A DNA stretch of 64,000 nucleotides from Micromonospora andamanensis (GCF_016863495.1 NZ_BOOZ01000035.1:28243-92242); one strand, 5' to 3'; shown: positions 48,828-58,565, counted from the first letter of the stretch. Notes: generated from the sequence alone by a model not told the origin. A program made the numbers and translations.

Positions 48828-50347
48828 ACGTCACCACCACCGATCCGCGCGACGGCCGGCACCGCACCACGGACCTCACCGAGACGGACGAGTCAGGCGT
48901 GGCGGTGATCGCCGGGCAGGCGTCCCGGGCGGCACAGTGGCTGGTCGACAGCGGCAGACTCGGCCGGGCGCGGCTGCTGGACGCGATCGCCGCCTCGCTG
49001 GAGTCCCGTCGCGGGGACCTGGTCGCCACCGCTGAGGCGGAGACCGGACTGGCCCCGGCTCGCCTCGACTCGGAACTCACCCGGGCCGCGGTCCAGTTCC
49101 GGATGTTCGCGGCGGTGCTGCACGACGGCGGGTACCTGGAGGCGGCCATCGACCACGCCGCCGACACGCCCATCGGGCCCGGCCCGGACCTACGGCGGAT
49201 GCTCGTACCCGTCGGACCGGTGGCGGTCTTCGGGGCCAGCAACTTCCCGTTCGCCTTCTCCGTCGCCGGCGGCGACACCGCGTCGGCGCTGGCCGCTGGT
49301 TGTCCCACCGTGCTGAAGGCCCACCCGTCCCATCCGCTGACGTCGCACGCCTCCGCCGACGCGATCGAGTCGGCCATCCGCGACCTGGGCGGGCCCGCCG
49401 GGGTGATCACGACGGTGTACGGGGAGCAGGCCGGCCGTTGGCTGGTGCGCCATCCGGCGATCCGGGCGGCGGCCCTGACCGGTTCCGTCGGCGCCGCCCG
49501 CGCCATCCAGGCGGCCATCGACGAACGCGCTGACCCGATTCCGCTGTACGCCGAGCTGAGCAGCGTGAACCCGATAGTGATCCTGCCCGGCGCCGCCGCC
49601 GGCCGGGCAGAGCAGATCGCCGAAGGACTGTTCGCCTCCTTCACCGGCTCCGGCGGCCAACTGTGTACCAAGCCCGGGCTGGCGTTCGTCCCGGCGGACC
49701 CGGGCGGCGACCGCCTGGTCGACACGCTCCGGGGGACCGTCGACACCGCCGGCGGCATGGTCCTGCTGAACCAGCGCATCCGTGACGCGTACGAGAGCGG
49801 TGCCGTCGCCTTGGAGAAGGCCGGCGCTCACCTCGCCGCGCGGCCCCGGATCGAGGCGGGCGCGGGCTTCACTGTGGCGCCGACGCTCCTGGAGGTCGAC
49901 CTGCCGGGCCTGACCGCCGAGCTCGCCGAGGAGTGCTTCGGCCCGCTCATGGTGGTGGTCCGCTACCGCGACGTCGCCGAACTCGACACCGCGCTCGCGG
50001 CGGTGCCGCCGTCATTGACCGGTTCCGTCCACAGCGGACCGGAGGACGGCACCGAGGCGGTACGCAACCTGGTCGACGTGCTCGCCGCCCGTTGCGGTCG
50101 GATCGTCTTCGACGGCTACCCCACGGGTGTACGGGTGTCGTGGGCGCAGCACCACGGCGGGCCCTGGCCGTCGACGAACGCCGTGCACACCTCGGTGGGC
50201 GCCACCGCTATCCGACGGTTCCTTCGCCCGTTGGCGTGGCAGAACGCCCCGGAATGGATCCTGCCGGAGGAACTCCGAGACGAGTACACCGCCATCCCCC
50301 GACGTGTCGACGGGAGGTTGCTGCCAGGAACAGCTCACCAGCCGTGA
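48824..50347 (+). CDS. Alpha-ketoglutarate-semialdehyde-type aldehyde dehydrogenase
   Basis: A 507-residue ALDH of the KGSADH branch. VPVGPVAVFGASNFPFAFSVAGGDTASALAAGCPTVLKAHPSHP is its NADP-binding and substrate block, E244 in AELSSVNPI the general base and C281 in GSGGQLCTKPG the nucleophile. It would oxidise 2,5-dioxopentanoate to 2-oxoglutarate, the last step of non-phosphorylative pentose oxidation. The GTG start overlaps the stop of the FAH-type gene (GTGA), coupling two consecutive steps. Confidence 0.92.
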   Translation: MNVTTTDPRDGRHRTTDLTETDESGVAVIAGQASRAAQWLVDSGRLGRARLLDAIAASLESRRGDLVATAEAETGLAPARLDSELTRAAVQFRMFAAVLHDGGYLEAAIDHAADTPIGPGPDLRRMLVPVGPVAVFGASNFPFAFSVAGGDTASALAAGCPTVLKAHPSHPLTSHASADAIESAIRDLGGPAGVITTVYGEQAGRWLVRHPAIRAAALTGSVGAARAIQAAIDERADPIPLYAELSSVNPIVILPGAAAGRAEQIAEGLFASFTGSGGQLCTKPGLAFVPADPGGDRLVDTLRGTVDTAGGMVLLNQRIRDAYESGAVALEKAGAHLAARPRIEAGAGFTVAPTLLEVDLPGLTAELAEECFGPLMVVVRYRDVAELDTALAAVPPSLTGSVHSGPEDGTEAVRNLVDVLAARCGRIVFDGYPTGVRVSWAQHHGGPWPSTNAVHTSVGATAIRRFLRPLAWQNAPEWILPEELRDEYTAIPRRVDGRLLPGTAHQP

Positions 50348-50388
50348 TGTCGACCTCGTGCACCGCGAGCCCGAAGGGAACCACGTCA

Positions 50389-51729
50389 ATGAAGACGAGA
50401 CGCACACTCGCCACGGTGGCGATGCTCGCCGCCGCGAGCGGCCTGGTCGCCTGCTCCTCCGATGAAGGCGGCAGCGACGCGAGCAACTGTACGAACACCA
50501 TCACCAAGCAGGATCTGCCGGTTGTCACGATGTGGGCCTGGTACCCCAACATGCAACTGGTCGTGGACAACTTCAACGAGGCCAACAACGAGGTCCAGGT
50601 CTGCTGGACGAACGTCGGACAGGGCGGCGACCAGTACGACAAGTTCCAGACGGCCATCTCCGCAGGCACCGGCGCGCCCGACGTGATCATGGTCGAGATG
50701 GACCGGATCCCGACCTTCCAGATCCAGAACGCGCTCGTCGACATCAGCGGGTACGGCCGCGACGCGGTCCGGGCCAACTACGGCGACGGGGCCTGGAAGG
50801 ACGTCTCGGTAGGCGACGCGGTCTACGGCGTGCCGGTCGACGGCGGCCCGCTGGCGATGATCTACCGCAAGGACATCTTCGACAAGTACGACATCACCCC
50901 ACCCACCACCTGGGCCGAGTACGAGCAGGCCGCGCAGAAGGTGAAGGACGCCGGCGGACCGCTCTTCGGCGACCTCGGCGCGAACGTCCCGGCGCTGATG
51001 ATGGCGCTACAGATCCAGAAGGGCGCGGCCCCGTTCACCTACGACTCCGCCCAGCCGGAATCGATAGGCGTGCGGTTGAACGACCAGGCGTCGAAGGACG
51101 TCCTGGACTACTGGGCCGGCCTGGTCCGCAAGGGCCTGATCGGCACGCAGGACCAGTTCACCCCGGAATACATCTCCGGGGTGATCAACGGCAACTACGC
51201 GACCTACATCTCGGCCGCCTGGGCACCCGGCTACCTGACCGGTGCCGGCGTCGGTCAGGGACAGGACACCGGCACCTTCGCGGTGGCGCCCCTGCCGCAG
51301 TGGGATCCGAACAATCCCGTGCAGGTGAACTGGGGCGGGTCGGCCTTCTCGGTCACCAGCCAGTCCAAGAAGCCGGAGCTCGCGGCCAAGGCCGCCTACG
51401 GCCTCTACGCCGATCAGGAGTCGCTCACCGACGGCTGGACCAACCAGATCATCTTCCCGCTCAACCTCACGGCGCTCAACAACCCCGAGTTCGTCGACCT
51501 CAAGGTGGCCTTCTTCGACGGCCAGCAGGCGAACAAGGAGGTGTACGTCCCGGCCGCCAACGCCTACCAGGGCGTCGTCTACAGCCCCTTCGGTCAGTAC
51601 TACTTCGATGCCATGACCAAGCAGATAAGCGAGATGAGCGCCGGCTCCGTCACCGGTTCGCAGGCTGCCGACCGGCTCCAGGAGGACGTCACGAAGCACG
51701 CCACCGAGCAGGGCTTCACCGTCCGATGA
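50389..51729 (+). CDS. Sugar ABC transporter substrate-binding lipoprotein
   Basis: A 446-residue extracellular solute-binding protein of family 1. Signal peptide with lipobox LVAC (Cys22), then LPVVTMWAWYPNMQLVVDNFNE, DVIMVEMDRIPTFQIQNALVD, YGVPVDGGPLAMIYRKDIFDKYDI and WGGSAFSVTSQSKKPELAAKA, all typical of carbohydrate binders. It feeds the two permeases downstream. An ATPase gene is absent from this operon. The gene follows the KGSADH gene by 41 bp in the same transcript. Confidence 0.93.
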   Translation: MKTRRTLATVAMLAAASGLVACSSDEGGSDASNCTNTITKQDLPVVTMWAWYPNMQLVVDNFNEANNEVQVCWTNVGQGGDQYDKFQTAISAGTGAPDVIMVEMDRIPTFQIQNALVDISGYGRDAVRANYGDGAWKDVSVGDAVYGVPVDGGPLAMIYRKDIFDKYDITPPTTWAEYEQAAQKVKDAGGPLFGDLGANVPALMMALQIQKGAAPFTYDSAQPESIGVRLNDQASKDVLDYWAGLVRKGLIGTQDQFTPEYISGVINGNYATYISAAWAPGYLTGAGVGQGQDTGTFAVAPLPQWDPNNPVQVNWGGSAFSVTSQSKKPELAAKAAYGLYADQESLTDGWTNQIIFPLNLTALNNPEFVDLKVAFFDGQQANKEVYVPAANAYQGVVYSPFGQYYFDAMTKQISEMSAGSVTGSQAADRLQEDVTKHATEQGFTVR

Positions 51730-51807
51730 CCGACCGGGTGGGCCGCGCCGTCCTCCCCCGGCCGGCCCACCCTCCACCCCCAGCGGCCCACCGTCCCGGA
51801 GCCCAAG

Positions 51808-52749
51808 ATGACATCGATTACCGAGAAGCGCGCACCGCGCACCCACAATGAGAAGCGCAAGACCCGAGGCACGATCCAGCGCCGGGAGCACCTGACGGGG
51901 TGGCTCTTCGTCGGGCCGTTCGGGGTCGTCTTCCTGGCGTTTCTCATCGCCCCGCTGGCGTACGCGCTCTACCTCAGCCTGTTCCAGAAGAAGCTCATCG
52001 GCGGCACCAGCTTCGTGCTGTTCGACAACTACGTGAAGGCGTTCACCGACCCGAGCTTCCTGTCCGGAGCGTGGTTCGTCATCCGCTTCGCGCTCGTCGC
52101 CATTCCGGTCCAGATCGCCATCGCGCTCGCCATGGCCCTCATCCTGGACGCGGTCACCTCTTTGTTCACCCGCTTCTCCCGCCTCATGATCTTCCTGCCC
52201 TACGCGATCCCCACGGTCATCGGGGCGGTCATGTGGGGGTTCCTGTACAGCCGGAGTTTCGGCCCGCTTACCGACGTCTTCGGCTTCTTCGGTGCCACCG
52301 CACCGGACTTTCTGAGCAAGAGCCTGATCTTCTACGGCCTGCTCAACATCGTCACCTGGCAGTGGGCCGGCTACTACATGATCATCCTGTACGCGGCCCT
52401 GCAGGGCATCGATCCGACCCTCTACGAGGCCGCCCGGATGGACGGCGCCGGACGATGGCAGATCGCGCGGCGCATCAAGATCCCGCTGATCGCGCCCGCG
52501 CTGATCCTGATCCTGGTCTTCTCGCTCATCGGCACCCTGCAGTTCTTCAACGAACCGCAGATCCTGCGGTACCTCGCCGCAGGCACGATCGGCTCGGACT
52601 TCACCCCCAACATGTACGCGTACCAGCAGGCGTTCGGACTCGCCAACTTCAACTACGGGTCGGCGATCTCGTTCGCCCTCGGCGGACTCGTCTTCATCTG
52701 CGTCTACGCGTTCCTGTTCTTCACCCGCAAGCGGAGGAGCTTCCTCTGA
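51808..52749 (+). CDS. Sugar ABC permease, MalF/UgpA type
   Basis: A 313-residue integral membrane protein with six hydrophobic helices. The EAA motif is YEAARMDGAGRWQIARRIKIPLIAPALI, which contacts the ATPase. A basic N-terminal tail precedes the first helix (GWLFVGPFGVVFLAFLIAPLAYALYLSLF). It forms a heterodimer with the next permease; the stop/start overlap is TGATG. Confidence 0.94.
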   Translation: MTSITEKRAPRTHNEKRKTRGTIQRREHLTGWLFVGPFGVVFLAFLIAPLAYALYLSLFQKKLIGGTSFVLFDNYVKAFTDPSFLSGAWFVIRFALVAIPVQIAIALAMALILDAVTSLFTRFSRLMIFLPYAIPTVIGAVMWGFLYSRSFGPLTDVFGFFGATAPDFLSKSLIFYGLLNIVTWQWAGYYMIILYAALQGIDPTLYEAARMDGAGRWQIARRIKIPLIAPALILILVFSLIGTLQFFNEPQILRYLAAGTIGSDFTPNMYAYQQAFGLANFNYGSAISFALGGLVFICVYAFLFFTRKRRSFL

Positions 52750-53633
52750 TGTCGGACCACACGAGCGTCAGCGCAGGCCAGCGCCGAGCACAGCGCTACC
52801 TTCCGCTGCAGATCCTCCTCGGCTTCCTGGTGATCTACTTCCTGGTGCCGTTCTGGTGGGTCATCGTCAACAGCTCGAAGGACGCGCCGGGCCTGTTCGG
52901 CGGCGGCAACACCCTCTGGTTCGCCGACCAGATCGACTACCTCGGCAACCTCAAGCAGCTGTTCACCTACGACGGGGGCATCTACCTCCGGTGGATCCTG
53001 AACTCCACGCTGTACGCGCTCGCCGGTGGGATCGGTGCCACGGTCCTGGCGGTCATGGCCGGCTACGGGTTCGCCAAGTACCGCTTCGCCGCCCGGCGGT
53101 TCAGCTTCGCCGTCGTGCTCGGCGCGTTGATGGTGCCCGCCACCGCCCTGGTCATCCCGACGTTCATCATGTTCGCCCAGCTCGGCCTGACGAACACGGT
53201 CTGGGCCGTGATTCTGCCCTCGCTGCTCAACCCGTTCGGCGTCTACCTGATGCACGTGTACGCCCGCGACGCGGTCCCGGACGAGATCCTCGACGCGGCC
53301 CGGGCCGACGGCGCCGGAGAGCTGCGCACCTTTGTCCAGATCGCCCTTCCGCTGATGCGCCCCGCGGTGGTCACAGTCCTGCTGCTGTCCGCCGTCGCGT
53401 CCTGGAACAACTACTTCCTGCCGCTGGCCATGCTCTCCGACAACCGGCTCTTCCCGGTCACCGTCGGCCTCGGCCTCTGGCAGGGCGTCGCATCCGCGAA
53501 CAACGCGGGCGGGACCTCCCTGTGGAGCCTGATCATCCTGGGCTCGCTGGTGTCCGTGATTCCACTGATCATCGCGTTCTTCAGCCTCCAACGACACTGG
53601 CGCGGCGGCCTGTCCGTCGGGGGTCTCAGGTAG
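52749..53633 (+). CDS. Sugar ABC permease, MalG/UgpE type
   Basis: A 294-residue permease with six hydrophobic helices and the EAA motif EILDAARADGAGELRTFVQIALPLMRPAVV. The ATG overlaps the stop of the MalF-type gene by 1 nt. This is the last transporter gene before the dehydratase gene; no ATPase follows, so the importer must use a shared one, for example the SugC-type protein encoded at 55513-56721. Confidence 0.94.
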   Translation: MSDHTSVSAGQRRAQRYLPLQILLGFLVIYFLVPFWWVIVNSSKDAPGLFGGGNTLWFADQIDYLGNLKQLFTYDGGIYLRWILNSTLYALAGGIGATVLAVMAGYGFAKYRFAARRFSFAVVLGALMVPATALVIPTFIMFAQLGLTNTVWAVILPSLLNPFGVYLMHVYARDAVPDEILDAARADGAGELRTFVQIALPLMRPAVVTVLLLSAVASWNNYFLPLAMLSDNRLFPVTVGLGLWQGVASANNAGGTSLWSLIILGSLVSVIPLIIAFFSLQRHWRGGLSVGGLR

Positions 53634-53720
53634 CTCACCGCTGCCGTCAACGGATCGACGGCGTGCTCATCGATCGCCGCGCTCGCCGCGCGGCCCGACA
53701 GTCGACAGGAAGGTGTGCCG

Positions 53721-55448
53721 ATGTCGATGACGAATCGACAGCTGCGCAGCGCACAGTGGTTCGGTGCGGACGGCCGCAACGGGTTCATCCATCGGTCCTG
53801 GATGCGTAACCAGGGGTTCGCCGACGATGTCTTCGACGGCCGACCGGTGATCGGCATCGCCACCACCTGGTCGGAGTTGACGCCGTGCAACGCCCACCTC
53901 AGGGAGCTGGCCGAGTCGGTGAAGCGGGGTGTGTGGGAGAGCGGCGGCCTACCGCTGGAGTTCCCCGCGATGAGCCTCGGCGAACCGCTCATGCGGCCCA
54001 CCACCATGCTCTACCGCAACCTGCTGGCGATGGAGGCGGAGGAACTGATCCGGGCCAACCCACTGGACGGGGTGGTCCTGCTCTCCGGCTGTGACAAGAC
54101 CACCCCCGGCCTGCTGATGGGTGCGGCGAGCGTCGACCTGCCGACCCTGCTGATCACCGGCGGCCCGATGCTCAACGGCAAGTTCCGTGGCCAGGACATC
54201 GGCTCGGGCACCGCCGTCTGGCGCTTCACCGAGGAACTGCGGGCCGGCCGGATGACCGTGGCCGACTGCGCGGAGGCCGAAGTCTGCATGTCCCGCAGCC
54301 GGGGTCACTGCATGACCATGGGGACCGCCTCCACGATGGCCTGCGTGACCGAGGCGTTGGGCGTGCAACTGCCCGGTGCCGCCGCGGTCCCGGCCGTCGA
54401 CTCGCGCCGGTACGCCCTCGCGCACGCCGCCGGACGCCGGATCGTCGCCATGGTCGAGCAGGACCAGCGGGTGTCCACGGTGCTCACCCGCCACGCGTTC
54501 GAGAACGCCATCCGGGTCAACGCCGCGATCGGTGGCTCCACGAACGCCGTCGTGCACCTGCTCGCGATCGCCGGACGTGTAGGTGTCCCCCTGACGCTTG
54601 AGGACTTCGACACCCTCACCGCCGACGTGCCCATGCTTGTCAACCTGATGCCGTCCGGGACGTACCTGATGGAGGACTTCGCCTACGCGGGCGGCGTGCC
54701 GGCGGTGATGACGGAGATCGCCCCGCTGCTGCACCTGGATCAGATCACGGTCAGCGGAAAGAGCGTGGCCGACAACATCAGCGGGGTCCAGTGCTGGAAC
54801 CGGCAGGTCATCGGCACCCTGGCCGAGCCCTTCCAACCCGCCGGATCGGGCACCGTCGTGCTGCGTGGCTCACTCGCGCCGTCCGGGGCGGTGCTCAAGG
54901 TTTCCGCCGCCTCGGCGCACCTGCTCACGCACACCGGGCCGGCGCTGGTGTTCGACCGGATCGAGGAGTACGCCGTCGCCGCCGACGACCCGGATCTCGA
55001 CGTCACGCCCGACACGGTGATCGTGGTGCGCAACGCCGGACCACGCGGCTACCCCGGCTTCCCCGAGGTGGGCAACGTGCCCATGCCGCGACGGCTGCTC
55101 GCCGCCGGCATCACGGACATGGTGCGGGTCTCCGACGCCCGGATGAGCGGTACCGGGTACGGCACCTGTGTCCTGCACGCGGCGCCGGAGGCGTCGGTGG
55201 GCGGCCCCCTCGCGCTGGTCCGCACCGGCGATCTGGTCCGGCTCGACGTCCCGGGGCGTCGCCTGGACCTGCTTGTCGACGAGGCGGAACTGGCCGCCCG
55301 CCGCGCCGCCTGGCAGCCACCGCCGGTGGCGGCCGAGCGAGGCTGGGTACGGCTCTATAGCGAGCACGTGCAGCAGGCCGACACCGGCGCGGACCTGGAC
55401 TTCCTCGTCGGTGGCAGCGGCAGCGAGGTGCCGCGGCACTCTCACTGA
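53721..55448 (+). CDS. IlvD/Edd-family sugar-acid dehydratase
   Basis: A 575-residue Fe-S dehydratase. The three cluster cysteines are visible: C56 (ELTPCNAHL), C124 (LLSGCDKTTPG) and C197 (SRGHCMTMGTASTM). It belongs to the pentonate/hexonate dehydratase branch rather than dihydroxy-acid dehydratase, shown by the GHC-type third motif and the FRGQDIGSGTAVW segment. It would turn xylonate or arabinonate into 2-keto-3-deoxy-pentonate, the first intracellular step before the FAH-type enzyme. ATG 53721 has AGGAAGG at ideal spacing; GTG 53715 is less likely. Confidence 0.93.
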   Translation: MSMTNRQLRSAQWFGADGRNGFIHRSWMRNQGFADDVFDGRPVIGIATTWSELTPCNAHLRELAESVKRGVWESGGLPLEFPAMSLGEPLMRPTTMLYRNLLAMEAEELIRANPLDGVVLLSGCDKTTPGLLMGAASVDLPTLLITGGPMLNGKFRGQDIGSGTAVWRFTEELRAGRMTVADCAEAEVCMSRSRGHCMTMGTASTMACVTEALGVQLPGAAAVPAVDSRRYALAHAAGRRIVAMVEQDQRVSTVLTRHAFENAIRVNAAIGGSTNAVVHLLAIAGRVGVPLTLEDFDTLTADVPMLVNLMPSGTYLMEDFAYAGGVPAVMTEIAPLLHLDQITVSGKSVADNISGVQCWNRQVIGTLAEPFQPAGSGTVVLRGSLAPSGAVLKVSAASAHLLTHTGPALVFDRIEEYAVAADDPDLDVTPDTVIVVRNAGPRGYPGFPEVGNVPMPRRLLAAGITDMVRVSDARMSGTGYGTCVLHAAPEASVGGPLALVRTGDLVRLDVPGRRLDLLVDEAELAARRAAWQPPPVAAERGWVRLYSEHVQQADTGADLDFLVGGSGSEVPRHSH

Positions 55449-55459
55449 CTCCGGCCGTC

Positions 55460-55508
55460 CCGCCGGGTGCATCAGTCGCTGTCATGCCGCCAGATGCACC
55501 CGGTGGGA
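55460..55508. terminator. Bidirectional terminator between dehydratase and sugC
   Basis: A 15-bp stem (55460-55474 with 55494-55508, one G-U pair) and a 19-nt loop. It lies between the convergent stops at 55448 and 55513. Confidence 0.82.
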
Positions 55509-55512
55509 CCTG

Positions 55513-56721
55513 TCAGTCGGCGAGGGCCCCGGCGGCGCGGCCCTCGTGCAGGGTCAGGTTACGGCCGTCCGACGGGTCGAACAGGTGGATCTTCTCCAGG
55601 TTGAACCAGACCCGCCGGTCCTCCCCCTCGGTGACCGTCGACTCCGCCGACAGCCGGGTGACCAGGTTCGACCCGGCACCGCTGAAGTCGGCAGCTCCCG
55701 CGTCGGCGGCCAGTTCCTCAAGCTCGGCGGAGGTGGCCCGCTCACCCTCGACGCTGAGGTAGACGTACTTGTCCGAGCCCATCGACTCGACGATGTCCAC
55801 AGGCGCGGTGAACTCCATGCCCCGGCGCCGGGACTCCTCGTCGACAAGCTCGGCGTCCTCGAAGTGTTCCGGACGGATGCCGAGGATCAGGTCCCGAGGG
55901 GCGTCGGCGCCCTCCAACTCGCGGCGGATCCGGTCGCCGATCGGCACGTCGCCCAGGGCGGTACGCAGCGTGCCGTCCTCGACCGTGGCGGTCAGGAAGT
56001 TCATCGACGGCGATCCGATGAACCCGGCCACGAAGAGGTTGTTCGGGTGGTCGTACAGCTCCTGCGGCGGGCCGACCTGCTGCACCGCGCCACCCCGCAT
56101 GATCACCACACGGTCGCCGAGGGTCATCGCCTCGGTCTGGTCGTGGGTGACGTAGACGGTGGTGGTGCCGAGCTGCTTCTGCAACCGGGACACCACGGTC
56201 CGCATCTGCACCCGCAGCTTGGCGTCCAGGTTGGACAACGGCTCGTCCATCAGGAACGCCTTGGGCTGCCGGACGATCGCCCGGCCCATCGCCACCCGCT
56301 GCCGCTGCCCGCCGGAGAGGTTTGCCGGCTTGCGGTCCAGCAGCGGCGTCAGCTCCAGGACCTTCGCCGCCTCCTCCACCTTCTGCGTGATCGTCTCCTT
56401 GTCCAGCTTCGCCAGCCGCAGCGGGAACGCCATGTTCTCCCGGACTGTCATGTTCGGGTAGAGCGCGTACGACTGGAACACCATGGCGATGTCCCGGTCC
56501 CGGGGGGCCTTGTCGTTGACCCGCTGACCGCCGATGCGCAGCTCACCGGAGCTGATGTCCTCCAGCCCGGCGATCATGTTGAGGGTGGTGGACTTGCCGC
56601 AGCCGGAGGGGCCGACCAGGATGACGAACTCGCCGTCGGCGATCTCCAGGTCGACGTCCCGCACCGCGGTGGTGCCGTCCGGGAACTTCTTGCTCACCTT
56701 GTCGAGCACGATCTCAGCCAC
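55513..56721 (-). CDS. sugC: Trehalose/multi-sugar ABC ATPase (SugC/MsiK/UgpC type)
   Basis: A 402-residue ATPase. Walker A GPSGCGKST, Q-loop VFQSYALYPNMTV, signature LSGGQRQRVAMGRAI, Walker B LMDEPLSNLD, H-switch VTHDQTEAM, followed by a ~150-residue TOBE-type regulatory domain (LGIRPEHF). The type includes both SugC and MsiK, which in Streptomyces energises several importers. The gene is last in the lpqY-sugABC operon, 11 bp after sugB, and the nearby pentose importer lacks an ATPase. Confidence 0.93.
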   Translation of the reverse strand: MAEIVLDKVSKKFPDGTTAVRDVDLEIADGEFVILVGPSGCGKSTTLNMIAGLEDISSGELRIGGQRVNDKAPRDRDIAMVFQSYALYPNMTVRENMAFPLRLAKLDKETITQKVEEAAKVLELTPLLDRKPANLSGGQRQRVAMGRAIVRQPKAFLMDEPLSNLDAKLRVQMRTVVSRLQKQLGTTTVYVTHDQTEAMTLGDRVVIMRGGAVQQVGPPQELYDHPNNLFVAGFIGSPSMNFLTATVEDGTLRTALGDVPIGDRIRRELEGADAPRDLILGIRPEHFEDAELVDEESRRRGMEFTAPVDIVESMGSDKYVYLSVEGERATSAELEELAADAGAADFSGAGSNLVTRLSAESTVTEGEDRRVWFNLEKIHLFDPSDGRNLTLHEGRAAGALAD

Positions 56722-56731
56722 GAGTTACCAC

Positions 56732-57565
56732 CTATCCCTTGACGGCGCCGGAGGTCAGGCCGGAGACGATGCGGCGCTGGAAGAAGAGAACGAACAGGAT
56801 GATCGGTACCGTGATCACCACGGCGGCGGCGCAGATCGCGCCTGTCGGATCCTCGAACTGCGAGGCGCCGGTGAAGAACGACAACGCCACCGGCACCGTG
56901 CGCGAGCGCTCGGTGGAGGTCAGCGAGATGGCGAACAGGAAGTCGTTCCAGCAGAAGATGAAGACCAGGATGGCCGTGGTGAACAGCCCCGGTGCGGCGA
57001 GCGGTGCGATGACCCGCCGGAACGCCTGCCCCTGGGTGGCGCCGTCCATCTTCGCGGCCTTCTCCAGATCCCACGGGATCTGCTTGAAGAACGCCGACAG
57101 CGTGTAGATCGCCAACGGCAGCGCGAAGGTGATGTACGGCAGGATCAGACCCGGCCAGGTGTCGAAGAGACCCAGTTGCCGCTCGATCTCGAACAACGGC
57201 GAGACCAGCGACACCTGCGGGAACATCGCGATCAGCAGGGAGACGCCGATCAGCACCCGCTTGCCGGGGAAGTCCAACCGCGAGATCGCGTACGCGGCCA
57301 TGGCGCCGAGCACCACGGCGATGGCGGTGGCGATCAACGCGATGCCTATCGAGTTGATCAGCGCGCGGACGAACTGGTCGGTGGCGAAGATCGTCCGGTA
57401 GTTCTCAAGCGTCCACTCTCGGGGGATGAACTTCCCGTCGGTGAGCGTCGCCGGCGTCTTGAACGACAGCGACATGATCCACAGCACCGGGGTCAGCGCG
57501 AAGACGACCACGGCGACGTCCAGCAGGCCCCAGCGCACCTTGGCCCGGGTGGTGGTGTCAGCCAT
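56732..57565 (-). CDS. sugB: Trehalose ABC permease SugB
   Basis: A 277-residue MalG-type permease with six hydrophobic helices. The EAA motif is WDLEKAAKMDGATQGQAFRRVIAPLAAPGL, and the ENYRTIFATDQFVRALINSIGIALIATAIAVVLG region is typical of SugB-like proteins. It follows sugA directly (1 bp gap). With SugA it forms the translocation channel. Confidence 0.92.
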   Translation of the reverse strand: MADTTTRAKVRWGLLDVAVVVFALTPVLWIMSLSFKTPATLTDGKFIPREWTLENYRTIFATDQFVRALINSIGIALIATAIAVVLGAMAAYAISRLDFPGKRVLIGVSLLIAMFPQVSLVSPLFEIERQLGLFDTWPGLILPYITFALPLAIYTLSAFFKQIPWDLEKAAKMDGATQGQAFRRVIAPLAAPGLFTTAILVFIFCWNDFLFAISLTSTERSRTVPVALSFFTGASQFEDPTGAICAAAVVITVPIILFVLFFQRRIVSGLTSGAVKG

Positions 57566-57566
57566 G

Positions 57567-58565
57567 TCAGCGCCTCTCCCCGTCGTCGCTGCCGGGGGCA
57601 GCGGTACCGAACAGCTTCACGAAGATGAACGCGATGATCGCCACGGTGATGAAGATCAGCACCGACATCGTCGAGCCGATGCCGAGGTTCAGACCCCGGA
57701 TCAGGTTGTTGTAGGCGATCATCGACACCGACGAGGTCTCGTTGGCCCCCGACGTCAGCACGTAGATGTTGTCGAAGACCCGGAACGCGTCAAGGGTGCG
57801 GAACAGCAGCGCCACCAGGATCGCCGGCTTCATCACCGGCAGCATCACCTTGGTGAACCGCTGCCAGGCCGTCGCGCCGTCGGTGGAGGCGGCCTTGAGG
57901 AGATCCTCCGGCACCAGCGCCAGACCCGCCATCAGCAGCAGCGCCATGAACGGCGTGGTCTTCCAGATCTCCGCCAGCATGATGATCGCCAGCGAGCTGG
58001 CCCGCTCGGTCAACGGCGCCCCGTCGGAGAACAGGTTGGCCAGGTATCCGGTGCCGGGCGTCCACGCGTACCGCCAGGAGAAGGCGGCCACCACCGTGAC
58101 GATGCCGTACGGGATCAGCGCCGAGGTCCGGACGATCCCCCGCCCGACGAGCGTGCGGTGCATGATCAGGGCGAGGCCCATGCCGAGCACCAGCTCCACG
58201 GCCACGGTGACCACCGTGATCAGCATGGTCACCCCGAACGCCGTCCACCAGAACTCGTTCGTCAGCACGGTGACGTAGTTCTGCAACCCGATGAACTCCC
58301 GCTCGGCGGGAAAACGCAGGTCGTAGCGCTGCAAGGACAGCCACACCGAGTACAGGATCGGGTAGGCGGTCACCGCCAGCATGACGAATGCCGCCGGGGC
58401 GCACAGCAGCCAGCCCAGCCGCCGCTCGGCCCGCTTATTCTCACTGAGCGGCACCTTGCCGCGCCCGTTGTCCCGCTGCGTGGGCACCGCCGCGCGCCGG
58501 CCACCGCCGGTGTCGGTGCCGTCGGCGGCCACGTCCGCGCCGGCCGGGGTTGCGTTGACACTCAC
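57567..58565 (-). CDS. sugA: Trehalose ABC permease SugA
   Basis: A 332-residue MalF-type permease. A ~45-residue hydrophilic N-tail precedes six helices; the EAA motif is EDLLKAASTDGATAWQRFTKVMLPVMKPAIL. The GTG start overlaps the lpqY stop (GTGA). Gene order lpqY-sugA-sugB-sugC is the same as in mycobacteria. Confidence 0.93.
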   Translation of the reverse strand: MSVNATPAGADVAADGTDTGGGRRAAVPTQRDNGRGKVPLSENKRAERRLGWLLCAPAAFVMLAVTAYPILYSVWLSLQRYDLRFPAEREFIGLQNYVTVLTNEFWWTAFGVTMLITVVTVAVELVLGMGLALIMHRTLVGRGIVRTSALIPYGIVTVVAAFSWRYAWTPGTGYLANLFSDGAPLTERASSLAIIMLAEIWKTTPFMALLLMAGLALVPEDLLKAASTDGATAWQRFTKVMLPVMKPAILVALLFRTLDAFRVFDNIYVLTSGANETSSVSMIAYNNLIRGLNLGIGSTMSVLIFITVAIIAFIFVKLFGTAAPGSDDGERR

